Shown here: positions 51,389 through 61,672 of the stretch, one piece after another
Layout: each line of letters begins with the position of its first letter
Numbering within the stretch: the first letter of the stretch is position 1
Assembly: GCA_964454335.1 (NCBI GenBank)
Contig: CAYVVT010000001.1
Span: 496,001 to 560,000 of the forward strand
Direction: 5' to 3'
DNA: 64,000 nucleotides
From: CAYVVT01 sp964454335
Lineage (GTDB): Bacteria; Fidelibacterota; UBA8477; JABMPR01
Made by a program: the position numbers and the translations under genes
The notes under the pieces: generated by a model
Database searches by the model: none
The model's input: only the letters and a program-made list of their open reading frames with translations
Told to the model about the DNA's origin: nothing

Positions 51389-53650
51389 ATGCATTCAAAA
51401 TGGGTAATCATGCTGTTCTCCAGCATTCTGACCATCAGTTCATCTGCAGCCGAAGTACGATTCATTCAATTGCAGGCAGAAAGCACTAGCATTCAGAGAC
51501 ATGAGAGCACCCTTGAGACCACGGTATTTCAAACAAGTCTGTCAGGGATTGAGGTCCAATTGCTGAATCGTGAGCAGGGAAGTTTCATTACCCTGGTCAT
51601 ACCGGGATATCATCGCAGTTTTAAAGTGGGAGAACCTCAACTGCCATGTATGAACAAGCTATTGGATATCGGCAGTGCGGCTGATATCCGGTTCGAGATC
51701 ATCGATTCGGAATATGAGATCGTCGATCTGGATGCGCTGGGATTGGCTCATCCTCTTTTACCCGTTCAGCCCTCTGTGTCAAAAGGGACAGATCCTGCGA
51801 CTGTTGAGTTCATTCAAGACCAGTCCATTTATTCTCAGGATCATTTCTATGGTTCAGAACTGGTTACGATCGAAGAGAAGGGTATCCTCAGGGAACAGCA
51901 TCTGGTTTTACTGTCCATCAATCCAGTCTCCTATAATCCGGTGGCGAATCAGTTGAAGATCTATCACACGATCCGCTTCAGGCTGGTCTTTGATGACGTT
52001 GACTGGGAAGTGGATCGTCTGACGAGATCGCGTGTCAGGTCGCCCGCTTTCGCCCCGCTGAGCAACATTATCGAGCCTGTTCACCCGGGTCTGGAACCAG
52101 AAGTGGATCTTGTCACGGCACCGATAAAAATGGTCATCGTCGCCCCGCAGATATTTGAAGCGGACCTGCAACCATTCGTCAACTGGAAAACCAGCCAGGG
52201 ATTCGTGATGATCGAAGGTTATCTGGGAGTGGACGGCCTGGGGACCACCAGTACAGCTATTCAGACCTGGCTTTACGACCTGTACAGTGCGGGAACTGTC
52301 GACGACCCGGCCCCCAGCTATGTCATGATCGTCGGAGATGTTGCCCAGGTACCCACGTTCACAGGAACCACCGGTTCACACCCCACAGATCTGTTCTATG
52401 TGGATATGACGGGTGATGAACTTCCAGAAATGTATCTTGCCCGCATGTCTGTCACTTCCAACACCCAATTGCAGGCAGTTCTGGATAAGACACTCATGTA
52501 CGAACGCTACGAAATGACCGATCCCACTTATCTCGCAGAAGTGGTCCTCATAGCTGGAGTTGATGGTACCTTTGGCGCTACACATGGCAATGGTCAGATC
52601 AATTATGGAACGAACCATTACTTCAATCTTGAGCATGGGATCATCTCCCATACTTATCTGTATCCGGAATCCGGCAGCAGTGCCGGCGCCATCTATGCTG
52701 ATCTGAATGCGGGTGTATCGTTTGCCAACTATACAGCACACGGTGGACCAACGAGCTGGGTGGATCCGGCGCTGAGTGTCGGCCAGGTCAACGCCATGAC
52801 CAACTCTGAGAAATACTGCCTGGCTGTAGCCAATGCCTGCCTCACCGCCAAGTACACCACCGGTACCTGTATTGGTGAAGCCTTCCTGCGTGTTGCAGAT
52901 GGCGGTGCCATCGGTTACATCGGTGGTTCGAACAACACCTATTGGGATGAAGATTATTACTGGGCTGTCGGATTTGGGCCTGTCATCCCCGGTGGTGCCA
53001 CCTACGAGCAGACCGGACTGGGTGCTTATGACGGTCTGTTCCATGACCACAATGAACCTGGCGATGAATGGTATGTGAGTAATGCGGCCATGGTGTATTG
53101 CGGGAATCTGGCGGTTACCGAAAGTGGTTCCGGTTTTGACAACTATTACTGGGAGATCTACCAGTTGTTCGGTGATCCTTCTCTGATGGTCTATTGCGGA
53201 GTGCCCGACACAGCGGTGGTGACACATCCGGACTCAATCTTTCAGACCACCTATGAGATCGTCATCCAGGCGCCACCCCACAGTTACGTGGGGCTCAGTT
53301 CCCAGGGTACATTCGTCTCCGCCGGCGAGACTGACGAGCTGGGTTCAGCGACATTGAGTATCGATCCTTTCAGCATGCAACCCGGTTTAGCCGATCTGGT
53401 TATCACCGGACAGAACCTTCAACCCTACTTTGGTGAGATCCTCGTCGTCCCGGAGGAAGGGGTTACCATAGGCGATGTGAATGCCGATGGGTTCGTAAAT
53501 ATTCAGGATGTCATCAGGCTGGTGGCCATCATCCTCCATCAGGGTGATGATCCCACACCCCTGGAGATGTATTGTGCTGACATGACCGCAGACGGCCTGA
53601 TCAATATCGGGGACCTGGTTTTCATGACCCATGTCATTCTCGGGGAATGA
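51389..53650 (+). CDS. Secreted gingipain-like C25 peptidase with dockerin-like tail
   Basis: A 753-aa exported cysteine peptidase. The ATG at 51389 gives a signal peptide (VIMLFSSILTISSSAA); the longer frame from 51248 begins beside the tRNA and lacks a ribosome site. After a C25 propeptide-like region (about 25-240), the catalytic domain carries His451 in NYTAHGGPTSW and Cys484 in ANACLTAKY, the C25 dyad. An Ig-like region follows (about 610-690), then two dockerin-like Ca-binding repeats, GDVNADGFVNIQDVIRLV and ADMTADGLINIGDLVFM. It lacks the YPNPFNP-type sorting module of its neighbours, so attachment may go through the dockerin-like end instead. Confidence 0.88.
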   Translation: MHSKWVIMLFSSILTISSSAAEVRFIQLQAESTSIQRHESTLETTVFQTSLSGIEVQLLNREQGSFITLVIPGYHRSFKVGEPQLPCMNKLLDIGSAADIRFEIIDSEYEIVDLDALGLAHPLLPVQPSVSKGTDPATVEFIQDQSIYSQDHFYGSELVTIEEKGILREQHLVLLSINPVSYNPVANQLKIYHTIRFRLVFDDVDWEVDRLTRSRVRSPAFAPLSNIIEPVHPGLEPEVDLVTAPIKMVIVAPQIFEADLQPFVNWKTSQGFVMIEGYLGVDGLGTTSTAIQTWLYDLYSAGTVDDPAPSYVMIVGDVAQVPTFTGTTGSHPTDLFYVDMTGDELPEMYLARMSVTSNTQLQAVLDKTLMYERYEMTDPTYLAEVVLIAGVDGTFGATHGNGQINYGTNHYFNLEHGIISHTYLYPESGSSAGAIYADLNAGVSFANYTAHGGPTSWVDPALSVGQVNAMTNSEKYCLAVANACLTAKYTTGTCIGEAFLRVADGGAIGYIGGSNNTYWDEDYYWAVGFGPVIPGGATYEQTGLGAYDGLFHDHNEPGDEWYVSNAAMVYCGNLAVTESGSGFDNYYWEIYQLFGDPSLMVYCGVPDTAVVTHPDSIFQTTYEIVIQAPPHSYVGLSSQGTFVSAGETDELGSATLSIDPFSMQPGLADLVITGQNLQPYFGEILVVPEEGVTIGDVNADGFVNIQDVIRLVAIILHQGDDPTPLEMYCADMTADGLINIGDLVFMTHVILGE

Positions 53651-53787
53651 TTTCCCGGGCTGGCTGTTCCATCAGCGACCTACAGATGAGAAAAGCTCAC
53701 TATCGGCGGACCAGTACCGATACGAATCCCACATATTCTGAAACTTGAAGCTGCCATTTCAGCTTTGATGGCTTAGCTTTGCAAGCT

Positions 53788-54294
53788 ATGGATATCCTTG
53801 CCAGTATAGTTATCGCCCTCATTATGCTAGCTTCAGCCATAATCATATGGCTCGGTTTCCCTGGAACCTTCATCATGACCATTCTGGTCTTCCTCTGGGG
53901 CTGGGGTTCCGGCTTCGAGACCTTTACGTTGATGCATGCAATCTGGATCCTGGTTGTGACCTTTGCGTTGGAAGGTGTGGAATTCCTGCTGGGTAGTATC
54001 ACCGCACAGGCGTATGGTGCCACCAGGAGGTCGGCTGCAATGGGTATCATGGGCGGTATCCTGGGAACAATCATCGGTGCAGGCGTGTTCGCAATATTTG
54101 GTGCCCTCATTGGATTGCTGGCCGGATCCTACTTCGGCGTTTACTGGAGTGAACGCATGGAGAAACGTGAAAAACGCGAGGCAGCCCGAGCAGCTCTTGC
54201 GGCTCTGATGGGAAACATGGCCGCCAAACTGCTTAAGAGCACCGCCGCCATTGTGGTGGGTGTCTGGATGATCAGGGTGATACTGGCAAATTGA
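53788..54294 (+). CDS. DUF456 family membrane protein
   Basis: A protein of about 168 aa (ATG at 53788; a TTG three codons earlier is possible). It has four hydrophobic segments; the first contains LASAIIIWLGFPGTFIMTILVFLWG, and the glycine-rich second half MGIMGGILGTIIGAGVFAIFGALIGLLAGSYFGVYW is characteristic of DUF456. A short charged loop (ERMEKREKREAARAAL) follows. The function is unknown. It is 24 nt upstream of the DUF4159 gene on the same strand and may be its first operon partner. Confidence 0.82.
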   Translation: MDILASIVIALIMLASAIIIWLGFPGTFIMTILVFLWGWGSGFETFTLMHAIWILVVTFALEGVEFLLGSITAQAYGATRRSAAMGIMGGILGTIIGAGVFAIFGALIGLLAGSYFGVYWSERMEKREKREAARAALAALMGNMAAKLLKSTAAIVVGVWMIRVILAN

Positions 54295-54320
54295 GCAGAT
54301 GAGCCATTCACCCAATATTG

Positions 54321-54989
54321 ATGAAAGCAGCATTGATCGACTTGACCAAAAAACTGATTCTCTGCATGATCCTGGGGTCAGCGGTACTTTCTGCCCAGGA
54401 TTTTCATATCACGCGCCTCAAGTATGGGGGTGGTGGCGATTGGTATGCTGATCCAAGTTCCCTGCCCAATCTGATCCATTTCATCCATGAAAATACGAAT
54501 CTGATCATCGAGGAGAGGGAATACAGGGTCGAACTCACCGACGCTGATCTGTATAATCACCCCTTCCTCTATCTCACTGGCCACGGAAATATAAAATTAT
54601 CAGCCGAAGAGGTCTCCAGGCTCCGTGATTATCTCAGCGGAGGTGGATTTCTGCATGCTGATGACAATTACGGTCTTGATGAATCATTTCGAAGGGAGAT
54701 GAAACGCGTCTTTCCCCGCAAGGAATGGGTCGAGCTGCCCCATTCCCATGAACTTTTCACCAGCTATTTCAGTTTTCCGCAGGGTCTGCCCAAGATCCAT
54801 GAACATGATGGCAATGCACCTCAGGCACTGGCGCTCTTCCACAAAGGTCGAATGATCGTCCTGTACACTTATGAATGCGATCTGGGCGATGGTTGGGAAG
54901 ATGTTGAAGTGCACAATGATGGAACGGAGAAGCATCGGGAAGCCCTTGAGATGGGAACAAATATCATTGTTTATGCCCTTTCTCATTAG
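54321..54989 (+). CDS. DUF4159 domain exported protein
   Basis: A 222-aa protein with a signal peptide (residues about 8-22, ending SAQDF). The rest is one DUF4159 domain: ITRLKYGGGGDWYADPSSLPNLIHFI near 28, FLYLTGHGNIKLSAEEVSRLRDYLSGGGFLHADDNYG near 74-110, and DLGDGWEDVEVHNDG near 190. The domain has a glutamine-amidotransferase-like fold, but no Cys nucleophile is placed as in active enzymes. It is followed 33 nt later by the DUF4175 gene and belongs to a four- or five-gene envelope operon of unknown function. Confidence 0.87.
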   Translation: MKAALIDLTKKLILCMILGSAVLSAQDFHITRLKYGGGGDWYADPSSLPNLIHFIHENTNLIIEEREYRVELTDADLYNHPFLYLTGHGNIKLSAEEVSRLRDYLSGGGFLHADDNYGLDESFRREMKRVFPRKEWVELPHSHELFTSYFSFPQGLPKIHEHDGNAPQALALFHKGRMIVLYTYECDLGDGWEDVEVHNDGTEKHREALEMGTNIIVYALSH

Positions 54990-55022
54990 GATTCCGGTCA
55001 GCTTTTAAACGCCAAGTGACGA

Positions 55023-58000
55023 ATGCTTAACACATCCAACGAATTGAATTTCAGCACCCATGCCCGTGTCATAGCCCGCGGCTTCCTGCAGCGCTGGCTG
55101 TTGTTTGCCGCCAATGCGCTCGTGGTTCTGTTCCTTGGTCTGACGATCCTGGAGAGTCTCAGGTATCTATCGGTTCAAACGCGAGCAGCCGTTCTTGTAT
55201 TCATTATCATTGCACTTCTGGTGGGAATGGCTTGTATCACTGTAATTTTTTTCCTGCTACGTGAGCAGCGGCTGAAGAGGACCGCTGATCTAAGCATTGC
55301 TCACGATATCGGTAGGGCCAGACCCGATGTCAGGGATCGGATCGAGAACAGTGTTCAATTATCCCTACAGCAGACTGAGTCCGGAATTTCCGAGGATCTG
55401 CGTGCCCTGGCGATAGACCGCAGCAGGTCGTTGCTCAAATCAGTTCCGCTTGACACCCTTCACCCCTCCAGGGAGATCAGCACCGGGACTAAGCGACTGA
55501 TCTTCAGCTCCGCCTTCTCCCTGCTCTTTCTCCTGCTCAGCTTCAGCGCAAGCGTTGATGCGGTGAATCGATGGCTGCATCCCCGCCAGGTATTCGATTT
55601 TCCAGTACCGGTATCCCTGGTCGTCACCGCCGAAGAAGAGAAGCTCCTGGCGGGTGATACCATGCGTCTGCGAGGCTGGCTTGAGGGTAGGGAATATGCT
55701 GAGATAAGTTTACATCAATTGAGTGATCGAGATAGTCTGACCTACGCCCTGAAGGTCCAGGATGGCCGTTTCAGGCTGGATCAACCAGGGGTTGAAGAAA
55801 GTATGATCCTCAGAGCTGAGGTCCGGAACCGCCGCTTCTGGGAACCCTGGTCAATAGCGAGTTCTCCTGAACTGAAGGTCCAGGTGATCAACCGGCCTGT
55901 CATCCAGGATCTCACCATCACCATCAGACCACCGGGTTACACGCGACTGCCGGTGGATGTCATTCGCCGGGACATTCTCGATATCAGCGCATACCCAGGA
56001 TCCCGCATCGCCGTCAACGGTCTGGCATCCAAGGAGATCCAACACGGCTTGCTCAAATTCAGTGACGGCGAAGACCTGCCCCTGAACGTTGACGGAACCC
56101 GCTTTCATACAGAATTCATCGCCAGTACCGAGGACCAGATCCATTTTGAGATAAGTGATCGTGAAAGTATCAGCAATCTCAATCCACTGAAGTATCCATT
56201 ATATCTGCGTGATGACGTTCCGCCTCTGGTCAAGATCCTGGTTCCGGCTCGCGATGTGATCCTGAATGAATCCATGCAATTGCCTATGCGGATCAAGCTG
56301 GATGACGATTTCGGTTTTTCTGGACTGGTACTCAATTACCGACGTGAACAACCGGAGTACCTGGTGGCGGACACCAGTATCTACCAGGTCGCTGTGGCAT
56401 TACCAAATCCCGACCTACCTACCGTGGAAATGAATTTCCAATGGGATCTGGATCCGCTCAATCTCGCTCCGGAAGATGGGGTCGAATACTGGTTCACTGT
56501 CCATGATAACAATACTTATGATGGTCCTCAGTCCGGCACATCACTCCGTTGGACCGCAAGGCTGCCGTCACTTGAAGAGATGTTTGCGGAGATCGACCAG
56601 GGACATGAACGGGTGGAGCAGAAAACTGCTGAAGTGCTGGATATCGTTAAGGATATACGTGAGAAAGTGGACCAATTGGCCCTGGAGATGCAGAAGGATC
56701 CCAATCTCTCCTGGGAGCAGCAACAGGAAGCTGAAGATGCAGTTCAGCAGATGCAGGATCTGAAAGATCAGCTCGAGTCCATCAGTGAAGAACTCGACCG
56801 GATGATGCAGACGGTAGAAGAGCAGCAGCTGTTCAGTGATGAGACACTGGAGAAATATTCCGAGCTGCAAGACCTGCTCCAGGACCTGATGACACCTGAA
56901 CTGCTTGAAGCCATGGAGCGACTTCAGGAAGCCATGCAGGAACAGGATCCCCAGGCCATGCAGGAGGCCATGCAGGACTTCCAGGCTTCCATGGAAAACT
57001 TTGAACGCAGCGTGGAGCGAACGCTGGAGATCCTCAAACAGGTCGAACTTGAGCAAAAGATCGATGAACTCACCGGCCGGCTGAATGAACTGGCTGAACG
57101 CCAGGAGGAACTGGTAAATGATCTCCAGGAGGGTAATACTGATCAGGCGGCCGCAAAGGAGCAGAAGATCAGTGATGATTTCCAATCGGCCGAACAAACT
57201 GCCCAGGAACTCGAAACCCTTCTGAATGAACGCGATGATCTGAGTTCAGAACCGGTCCAGGGATTGCTGGAACAGATGGAACAGCGACAGGTTGCCCAGG
57301 ATCTCGAAGAAGCCACACAGAGCCTTCAACAGGGTCAGATGTCCCAGGCTCAGACATCCAGTAGGCAGGCGATGCAATCCCTGCAGGAATTGGCTCAGAG
57401 CGCCATGGAGATGCAGCAGTCTCTGCAACAGCAGATGATGGCCGATGTCATGGCCGAGTTTCGCCAGGTCATGTTGAAAACCCTGGCCCTGTCACAGGAG
57501 CAGGAACACCTGGGGAATACGACAGAGGAAACTCCGCGGCACAGTTCCAGCATCAGGGATCAAGCTGACAGTCAGCAGATGCTGCAGGGAGGCTTGCAGC
57601 AGATAGCCAGAGATCTTACGGCTCTGGGAAACAAGACCTTTGCTGTCTCACCGAACATGGGACGCTCCCTAGGTCAGACCCAATCCAGCATGAACGAAGC
57701 CATCAAGGAACTTGAGAATCGCAATCCACGTCAGGCCAGTAAGGCTCAGGCTGCAGCGATGGAACACTTGAATCGTATGGCCCGTCAACTGGCCAATGCC
57801 ATGCAAAGTCTGCAGCAATCGGGTCAGTCCAGCGGTTTTGACCAGTACATGCAGCAATTGCAGCAGATGGCTGGCAATCAACAGGGTCTGAACCAGCAGA
57901 CCATGCTGCAGATGGGCATGGGAAGACAATCCATGATGCAGCAGTTGGCGCAGCGCCAGCTTCAACTTCGGGAAGCTCTGCGTCAGATCGAAGAGGGGCT

Positions 58001-58364
58001 GGGCTCAGATTCAAGGATGCTGGGAGATCTTGGTAAGATCGGTGAGGACATGGAAGCTGTCGCCAAGGAACTGCAGCGCCGTCGCCCCTCTGAGCGTGTT
58101 CTGCAGCAACAGGAGAAGATCCTCTCTAGATTGCTGGATGCACAGAGGTCTGCGCATCAGCGTGACTTCAGCAAGAAGAGAACCTCGGAAACGGGCGGAT
58201 GGGACCAGGCCTGGCAGGGTGTCGGTGATCTACCCGAAGATCTGGGTGAAGCCCGGAATTTGCTCTACGAAGAGTTACTACGAAGTCTGAAGCAAGGTTA
58301 TTCCCGAGAGGAACAGAACCTGATCAGGGAATATTTCGAAAACCTGGAAAAGGCTCTGCAGTGA
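55023..58364 (+). CDS. DUF4175-like large membrane-anchored coiled-coil protein
   Basis: An 1113-aa protein. Two transmembrane helices lie near residues 22-45 and 57-82, and a third near 160-182. The periplasmic part begins with Ig-like beta segments (about 200-510). From about 515 to 960 it is dominated by heptad-like, Gln/Glu-rich coiled coil (for example ELDRMMQTVEEQQLFSDE, AMQEQDPQAMQEAMQDFQ), ending in Gln/Met-rich repeats. This matches the DUF4175 family found next to DUF4159 genes in FCB and planctomycete genomes. Function unknown. The stop overlaps the GTG of the following TPR gene (GTGA). Confidence 0.82.
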   Translation: MLNTSNELNFSTHARVIARGFLQRWLLFAANALVVLFLGLTILESLRYLSVQTRAAVLVFIIIALLVGMACITVIFFLLREQRLKRTADLSIAHDIGRARPDVRDRIENSVQLSLQQTESGISEDLRALAIDRSRSLLKSVPLDTLHPSREISTGTKRLIFSSAFSLLFLLLSFSASVDAVNRWLHPRQVFDFPVPVSLVVTAEEEKLLAGDTMRLRGWLEGREYAEISLHQLSDRDSLTYALKVQDGRFRLDQPGVEESMILRAEVRNRRFWEPWSIASSPELKVQVINRPVIQDLTITIRPPGYTRLPVDVIRRDILDISAYPGSRIAVNGLASKEIQHGLLKFSDGEDLPLNVDGTRFHTEFIASTEDQIHFEISDRESISNLNPLKYPLYLRDDVPPLVKILVPARDVILNESMQLPMRIKLDDDFGFSGLVLNYRREQPEYLVADTSIYQVAVALPNPDLPTVEMNFQWDLDPLNLAPEDGVEYWFTVHDNNTYDGPQSGTSLRWTARLPSLEEMFAEIDQGHERVEQKTAEVLDIVKDIREKVDQLALEMQKDPNLSWEQQQEAEDAVQQMQDLKDQLESISEELDRMMQTVEEQQLFSDETLEKYSELQDLLQDLMTPELLEAMERLQEAMQEQDPQAMQEAMQDFQASMENFERSVERTLEILKQVELEQKIDELTGRLNELAERQEELVNDLQEGNTDQAAAKEQKISDDFQSAEQTAQELETLLNERDDLSSEPVQGLLEQMEQRQVAQDLEEATQSLQQGQMSQAQTSSRQAMQSLQELAQSAMEMQQSLQQQMMADVMAEFRQVMLKTLALSQEQEHLGNTTEETPRHSSSIRDQADSQQMLQGGLQQIARDLTALGNKTFAVSPNMGRSLGQTQSSMNEAIKELENRNPRQASKAQAAAMEHLNRMARQLANAMQSLQQSGQSSGFDQYMQQLQQMAGNQQGLNQQTMLQMGMGRQSMMQQLAQRQLQLREALRQIEEGLGSDSRMLGDLGKIGEDMEAVAKELQRRRPSERVLQQQEKILSRLLDAQRSAHQRDFSKKRTSETGGWDQAWQGVGDLPEDLGEARNLLYEELLRSLKQGYSREEQNLIREYFENLEKALQ

Positions 58365-60268
58365 TTGCTAGAACATTGACCACCTTGAGCATTTTGCTGG
58401 TCGTGGGCCTGGCCCTGCCAATGCATTCGGAGTTGAACGGACAGTTCATGCGGGCGCAGCGTTCAGAGAAGGATGTCCTGCGGCAGCGAGCTGAGACCCT
58501 GGCCCGGCTTGGACGCATTGAGGAAGCAATCGACATCTACCGTGAACTTATGCGGACCGATTCACGCAATGTTTCCCACTATTACCGTATTGCTCAGTTG
58601 CTACCCGCTCGCGATGATGCTGAGATGCTGTTGGAGATCCTGGATGAGGCTTTGGCCTATCAACCAGGTCAAACCCGCTTCCTGGCGGAGAAAGGACGGT
58701 TGCTGTACCTGCTTGACCGCAAAGAGGAAGCGCGGGATCACTGGCAGGCTGTCATCAACCAGTATGGTCGGAATCGCTATACCTATACCGCTGTTACCAA
58801 TGCGCAGATCCAGGCCGGTGCGGTGGATGATGCGCTGGCATTACTGACCCAGGGCAGGGTAAACCTGGGTGATTCGACGGCTTTCGCATTGGATCTTGCC
58901 AGAGTGTATGCTGCCAGGCTGAATGTTGAGGCCGCTACCCGGGAATTTCTCAATCACCTCTGGCAGAATCCCAACATGGAAAATTATGTCTCACAACAGA
59001 TCATCCAGCTGGCAGAGAAAACCGAAGCATACGAACCGATTGAACAGCAAATCAGATCCATTTTGCAGGTTCCGCAGCCACCGCCAGGTACAGTACTGAT
59101 CCTCAGCAAACTTTATCTCAACCACAAGCAGTATGACCATGTGGTTGATCTCCTGCTTGAGAATGAACCAGAGCATCGTCTTAACGAACTGACCTCATTC
59201 GCGGCGGATCTGCATAAGGAAAAAGCCTGGGATCAAGCTGCTGAGCTGTATCTGTACATCTCAACCCACAGCAACGATGCACGCAGGATCACCGATGCCT
59301 TGCTGGGTCTGGCTCAGACCTATGAGGAACGCCTGATCCAGGAGCCTGACCATGAAACACTGGGAGGATACTTTCCGGGGAATCGATTCCTGGCGGTGGA
59401 TATCAAGCCCACCATCGAGGGCACCCGCTCCCTGGAGATGGCATTGAGCCTCTATGATTCCCTGTCGACCCTGCTGCCAAGAAGTCTACAGGCGTACCAG
59501 GCGATACACAGCATTGCAGAAATGCAATTATCCATACTTGATGACTTTGACAGTGCCGTACGTGGATTCCAGCTGGTGCTCAGCGAATCGATGAACAATG
59601 ATCAGAAGTTGGAAGCAGGTGTCCGGCTTGTGGACGCCTGGTTGGCAAAGGGTGATACAGTTCAAGCACAGCAGGCCCTTGACAGCGTTGTCCGGGAAAC
59701 GCGTCGCGATACGGATGATCCCTTGATCATCTTCAGCCGGAGCAAGATCTATCTTCATGCGGGAAACCTGGTTGCCCTGCAAAAGGAACTCCTCAATCTC
59801 AGCGGATCCGCCCTTCCTTCCGATGAACTTTACAATGACGGTATGGAGCTGTTGGCGTTAATGGAAGGAAACGGCGGCACCATGGATCCCATGCTTGCTG
59901 AGTACATGCTGGGAGAAAAACTTATCGGTCAGCACAAGCTCAGTGAAGCAGCCCAGCACCTGCTCTCTATCCGGGATTCCGACTCCGGTATTGCCGATGA
60001 GGCTCAGGTTCGCGCAGTTCAGTTATTGAGGATCATCGGTAAACAGGAGGATGCCCAGATCATGATGAACGAATTCCTGGTAGAATTCCCGGATTCGCCC
60101 TGGCGGCCACAGGTGCTGACCTGGCTGGGCGAATTGAAGCAGTACCATCTTCTGGATCCCATGTCTGCGGTACCTCATTATGAGGAAGTGATCGTTCTGC
60201 ATCCCAGCTTTCTGCATGTACAGGATGTCCGTCTGCGTCTGCGGGAGATCCTGGGTGAAGGATCCTGA
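58361..60268 (+). CDS. Exported tetratricopeptide-repeat protein
   Basis: A 635-aa protein with a GTG start coupled to the upstream stop and a hydrophobic N-terminus (about 6-22). TPR-like helices run through most of it: QRAETLARLGRIEEAIDIYRELMRTD near 38-65, LLEILDEALAYQPGQTRFLAEKGRLLYLLDRKEEARDHW near 88-128, ALDLARVYAARLNVEAATREFL near 173, and a last set near 585-630. It probably serves as a protein-binding scaffold for the DUF4175/DUF4159 proteins; that partnership is inferred from coupling only. Confidence 0.85.
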   Translation: MIARTLTTLSILLVVGLALPMHSELNGQFMRAQRSEKDVLRQRAETLARLGRIEEAIDIYRELMRTDSRNVSHYYRIAQLLPARDDAEMLLEILDEALAYQPGQTRFLAEKGRLLYLLDRKEEARDHWQAVINQYGRNRYTYTAVTNAQIQAGAVDDALALLTQGRVNLGDSTAFALDLARVYAARLNVEAATREFLNHLWQNPNMENYVSQQIIQLAEKTEAYEPIEQQIRSILQVPQPPPGTVLILSKLYLNHKQYDHVVDLLLENEPEHRLNELTSFAADLHKEKAWDQAAELYLYISTHSNDARRITDALLGLAQTYEERLIQEPDHETLGGYFPGNRFLAVDIKPTIEGTRSLEMALSLYDSLSTLLPRSLQAYQAIHSIAEMQLSILDDFDSAVRGFQLVLSESMNNDQKLEAGVRLVDAWLAKGDTVQAQQALDSVVRETRRDTDDPLIIFSRSKIYLHAGNLVALQKELLNLSGSALPSDELYNDGMELLALMEGNGGTMDPMLAEYMLGEKLIGQHKLSEAAQHLLSIRDSDSGIADEAQVRAVQLLRIIGKQEDAQIMMNEFLVEFPDSPWRPQVLTWLGELKQYHLLDPMSAVPHYEEVIVLHPSFLHVQDVRLRLREILGEGS

Positions 60269-60269
60269 G

Positions 60270-61532
60270 GTGCGAACCGTGCTGAGATCAATCCTGCCTT
60301 TCCTTTTGCTATCACAGCTATTGTGGGGACAGAAGATCCTGATCCCCATGGATGAGACCCAGACGGACCACCTCAAGGCCTACGGGGTTGCCTTCTGGGT
60401 TCTGGAACGCGATCGGGACGTCGAATGGTTGTTGAACTATCGTGGTGGCAGCTTTCTGCTGGATCAGGCCAGCGAGATCATTCGCGAACTCAGACTCCGC
60501 GATGTCCGTTTTGAGACCGTCCCCGGCGGGGCAGAGGTGCAGATCTATGGCCTCATCGAATCGAATAATATGGATATCGTGCTCCTGGAGAAGGCTCCCA
60601 AGGTGGCAGTGTATACGCCGCCAGGTAAACAGCCATGGGATGATGCTGTGACCCTGGCTCTGACCTACGCGGAAGTGCCCTATGAAACGGTCTGGGATGC
60701 AGAGGTCCTGGACGGAAAGCTGGTGGATTACGACTGGCTGCATCTGCATCATGAGGATTTTACCGGTCAGTACGGCAAATTCTATCGCAATTACCGCAAT
60801 ACAGCCTGGTACCAGGCGCAACAGACACAGTACGAAGCCTTCGCCAAGCAGCGGAGTTTCATCAGTGTTGCTGAAGAGAAGAAAGCCGTCGCCAGAGCCA
60901 TCAAACGGTACGTGGTCCAGGGCGGCTTCCTGTTTGCCATGTGCAGCGCAACGGATGCACTGGATATCGCCCTGGCTGCTGAAGGTGTGGATATCGCTGC
61001 TAGCGTTTACGATCACAGTCCTGTAGATCCTCAGGCCCAGCAGAAACTCGACTATGGTCGGTCCATGGCTTTTGAGAATTTCAGGCTCATCACCGATCCG
61101 CTGGTCTATGAGTATAGCGATATCGATATCCCGCCCAGCAATCAGCCGCGAACACGTGGAGCCGAAGCAGATTACTTCACCCTCTTTGAATTCTCGGCGA
61201 AGTGGGATCCGGTTCCCACCATGCTGACCCAGAATCATGTCGGCGTGGTGAAGGGCTTCATGGGCCAGACGACGGGATTCAGACGTGACCTCATCAAGGA
61301 CCATGTGGTGATCATGGGAGATGTCCCGGAGCAGCAGCAGGTGAAATATATCCATGGGATCGCCGGCAAGGGAACCTTCACCTTTCTGGCTGGTCACGAT
61401 CCCGAAGACTATCAGCATTTTGTAGGCGATCCTCCCACCCAGCTTTCTCTCCACCGAAATTCACCCGGCTATCGCCTCATTCTGAACAATGTGCTGTTTC
61501 CCGCGGCGAAGAAAAAGGAACGGAAGACCTAA
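60270..61532 (+). CDS. Conserved exported protein with amidotransferase-like region, unknown function
   Basis: A protein of about 420 aa. I prefer the GTG at 60270, with AAGGA upstream and 1 nt after the TPR stop. A signal peptide (LRSILPFLLLSQLLWG) is followed by a domain with KVAVYTPPGKQPWDDAVTLALTYAEVPYETVWD near 125-160 and a GGFLFAMCSATDALD block near 232-247, resembling a class I amidotransferase or ThuA-like fold. DWLHLHHEDFTGQYGKFY near 170 is also striking. I see neither an N-terminal Cys nor a PP-loop, so an asparagine synthetase label would not be supported. It is the last gene of the DUF4159-DUF4175-TPR operon. Confidence 0.75.
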   Translation: MRTVLRSILPFLLLSQLLWGQKILIPMDETQTDHLKAYGVAFWVLERDRDVEWLLNYRGGSFLLDQASEIIRELRLRDVRFETVPGGAEVQIYGLIESNNMDIVLLEKAPKVAVYTPPGKQPWDDAVTLALTYAEVPYETVWDAEVLDGKLVDYDWLHLHHEDFTGQYGKFYRNYRNTAWYQAQQTQYEAFAKQRSFISVAEEKKAVARAIKRYVVQGGFLFAMCSATDALDIALAAEGVDIAASVYDHSPVDPQAQQKLDYGRSMAFENFRLITDPLVYEYSDIDIPPSNQPRTRGAEADYFTLFEFSAKWDPVPTMLTQNHVGVVKGFMGQTTGFRRDLIKDHVVIMGDVPEQQQVKYIHGIAGKGTFTFLAGHDPEDYQHFVGDPPTQLSLHRNSPGYRLILNNVLFPAAKKKERKT

Positions 61533-61672
61533 GCACAGCTTAACTCCGCGTTTCCCCAGATATCTGTCCACAAACTCCTATAGAAAGAGTGATAGCCAAT
61601 TGCTGATAAGTATTTAATTTACTGTCACTTACTGAAACATTGATTCTGACATCTTTCCGAAAGGGGGAACTG

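Noticed and set aside
60270..61532. Asparagine synthetase B
   Set aside because: There is no N-terminal Cys nucleophile and no PP-loop; the exported nature also argues against it.
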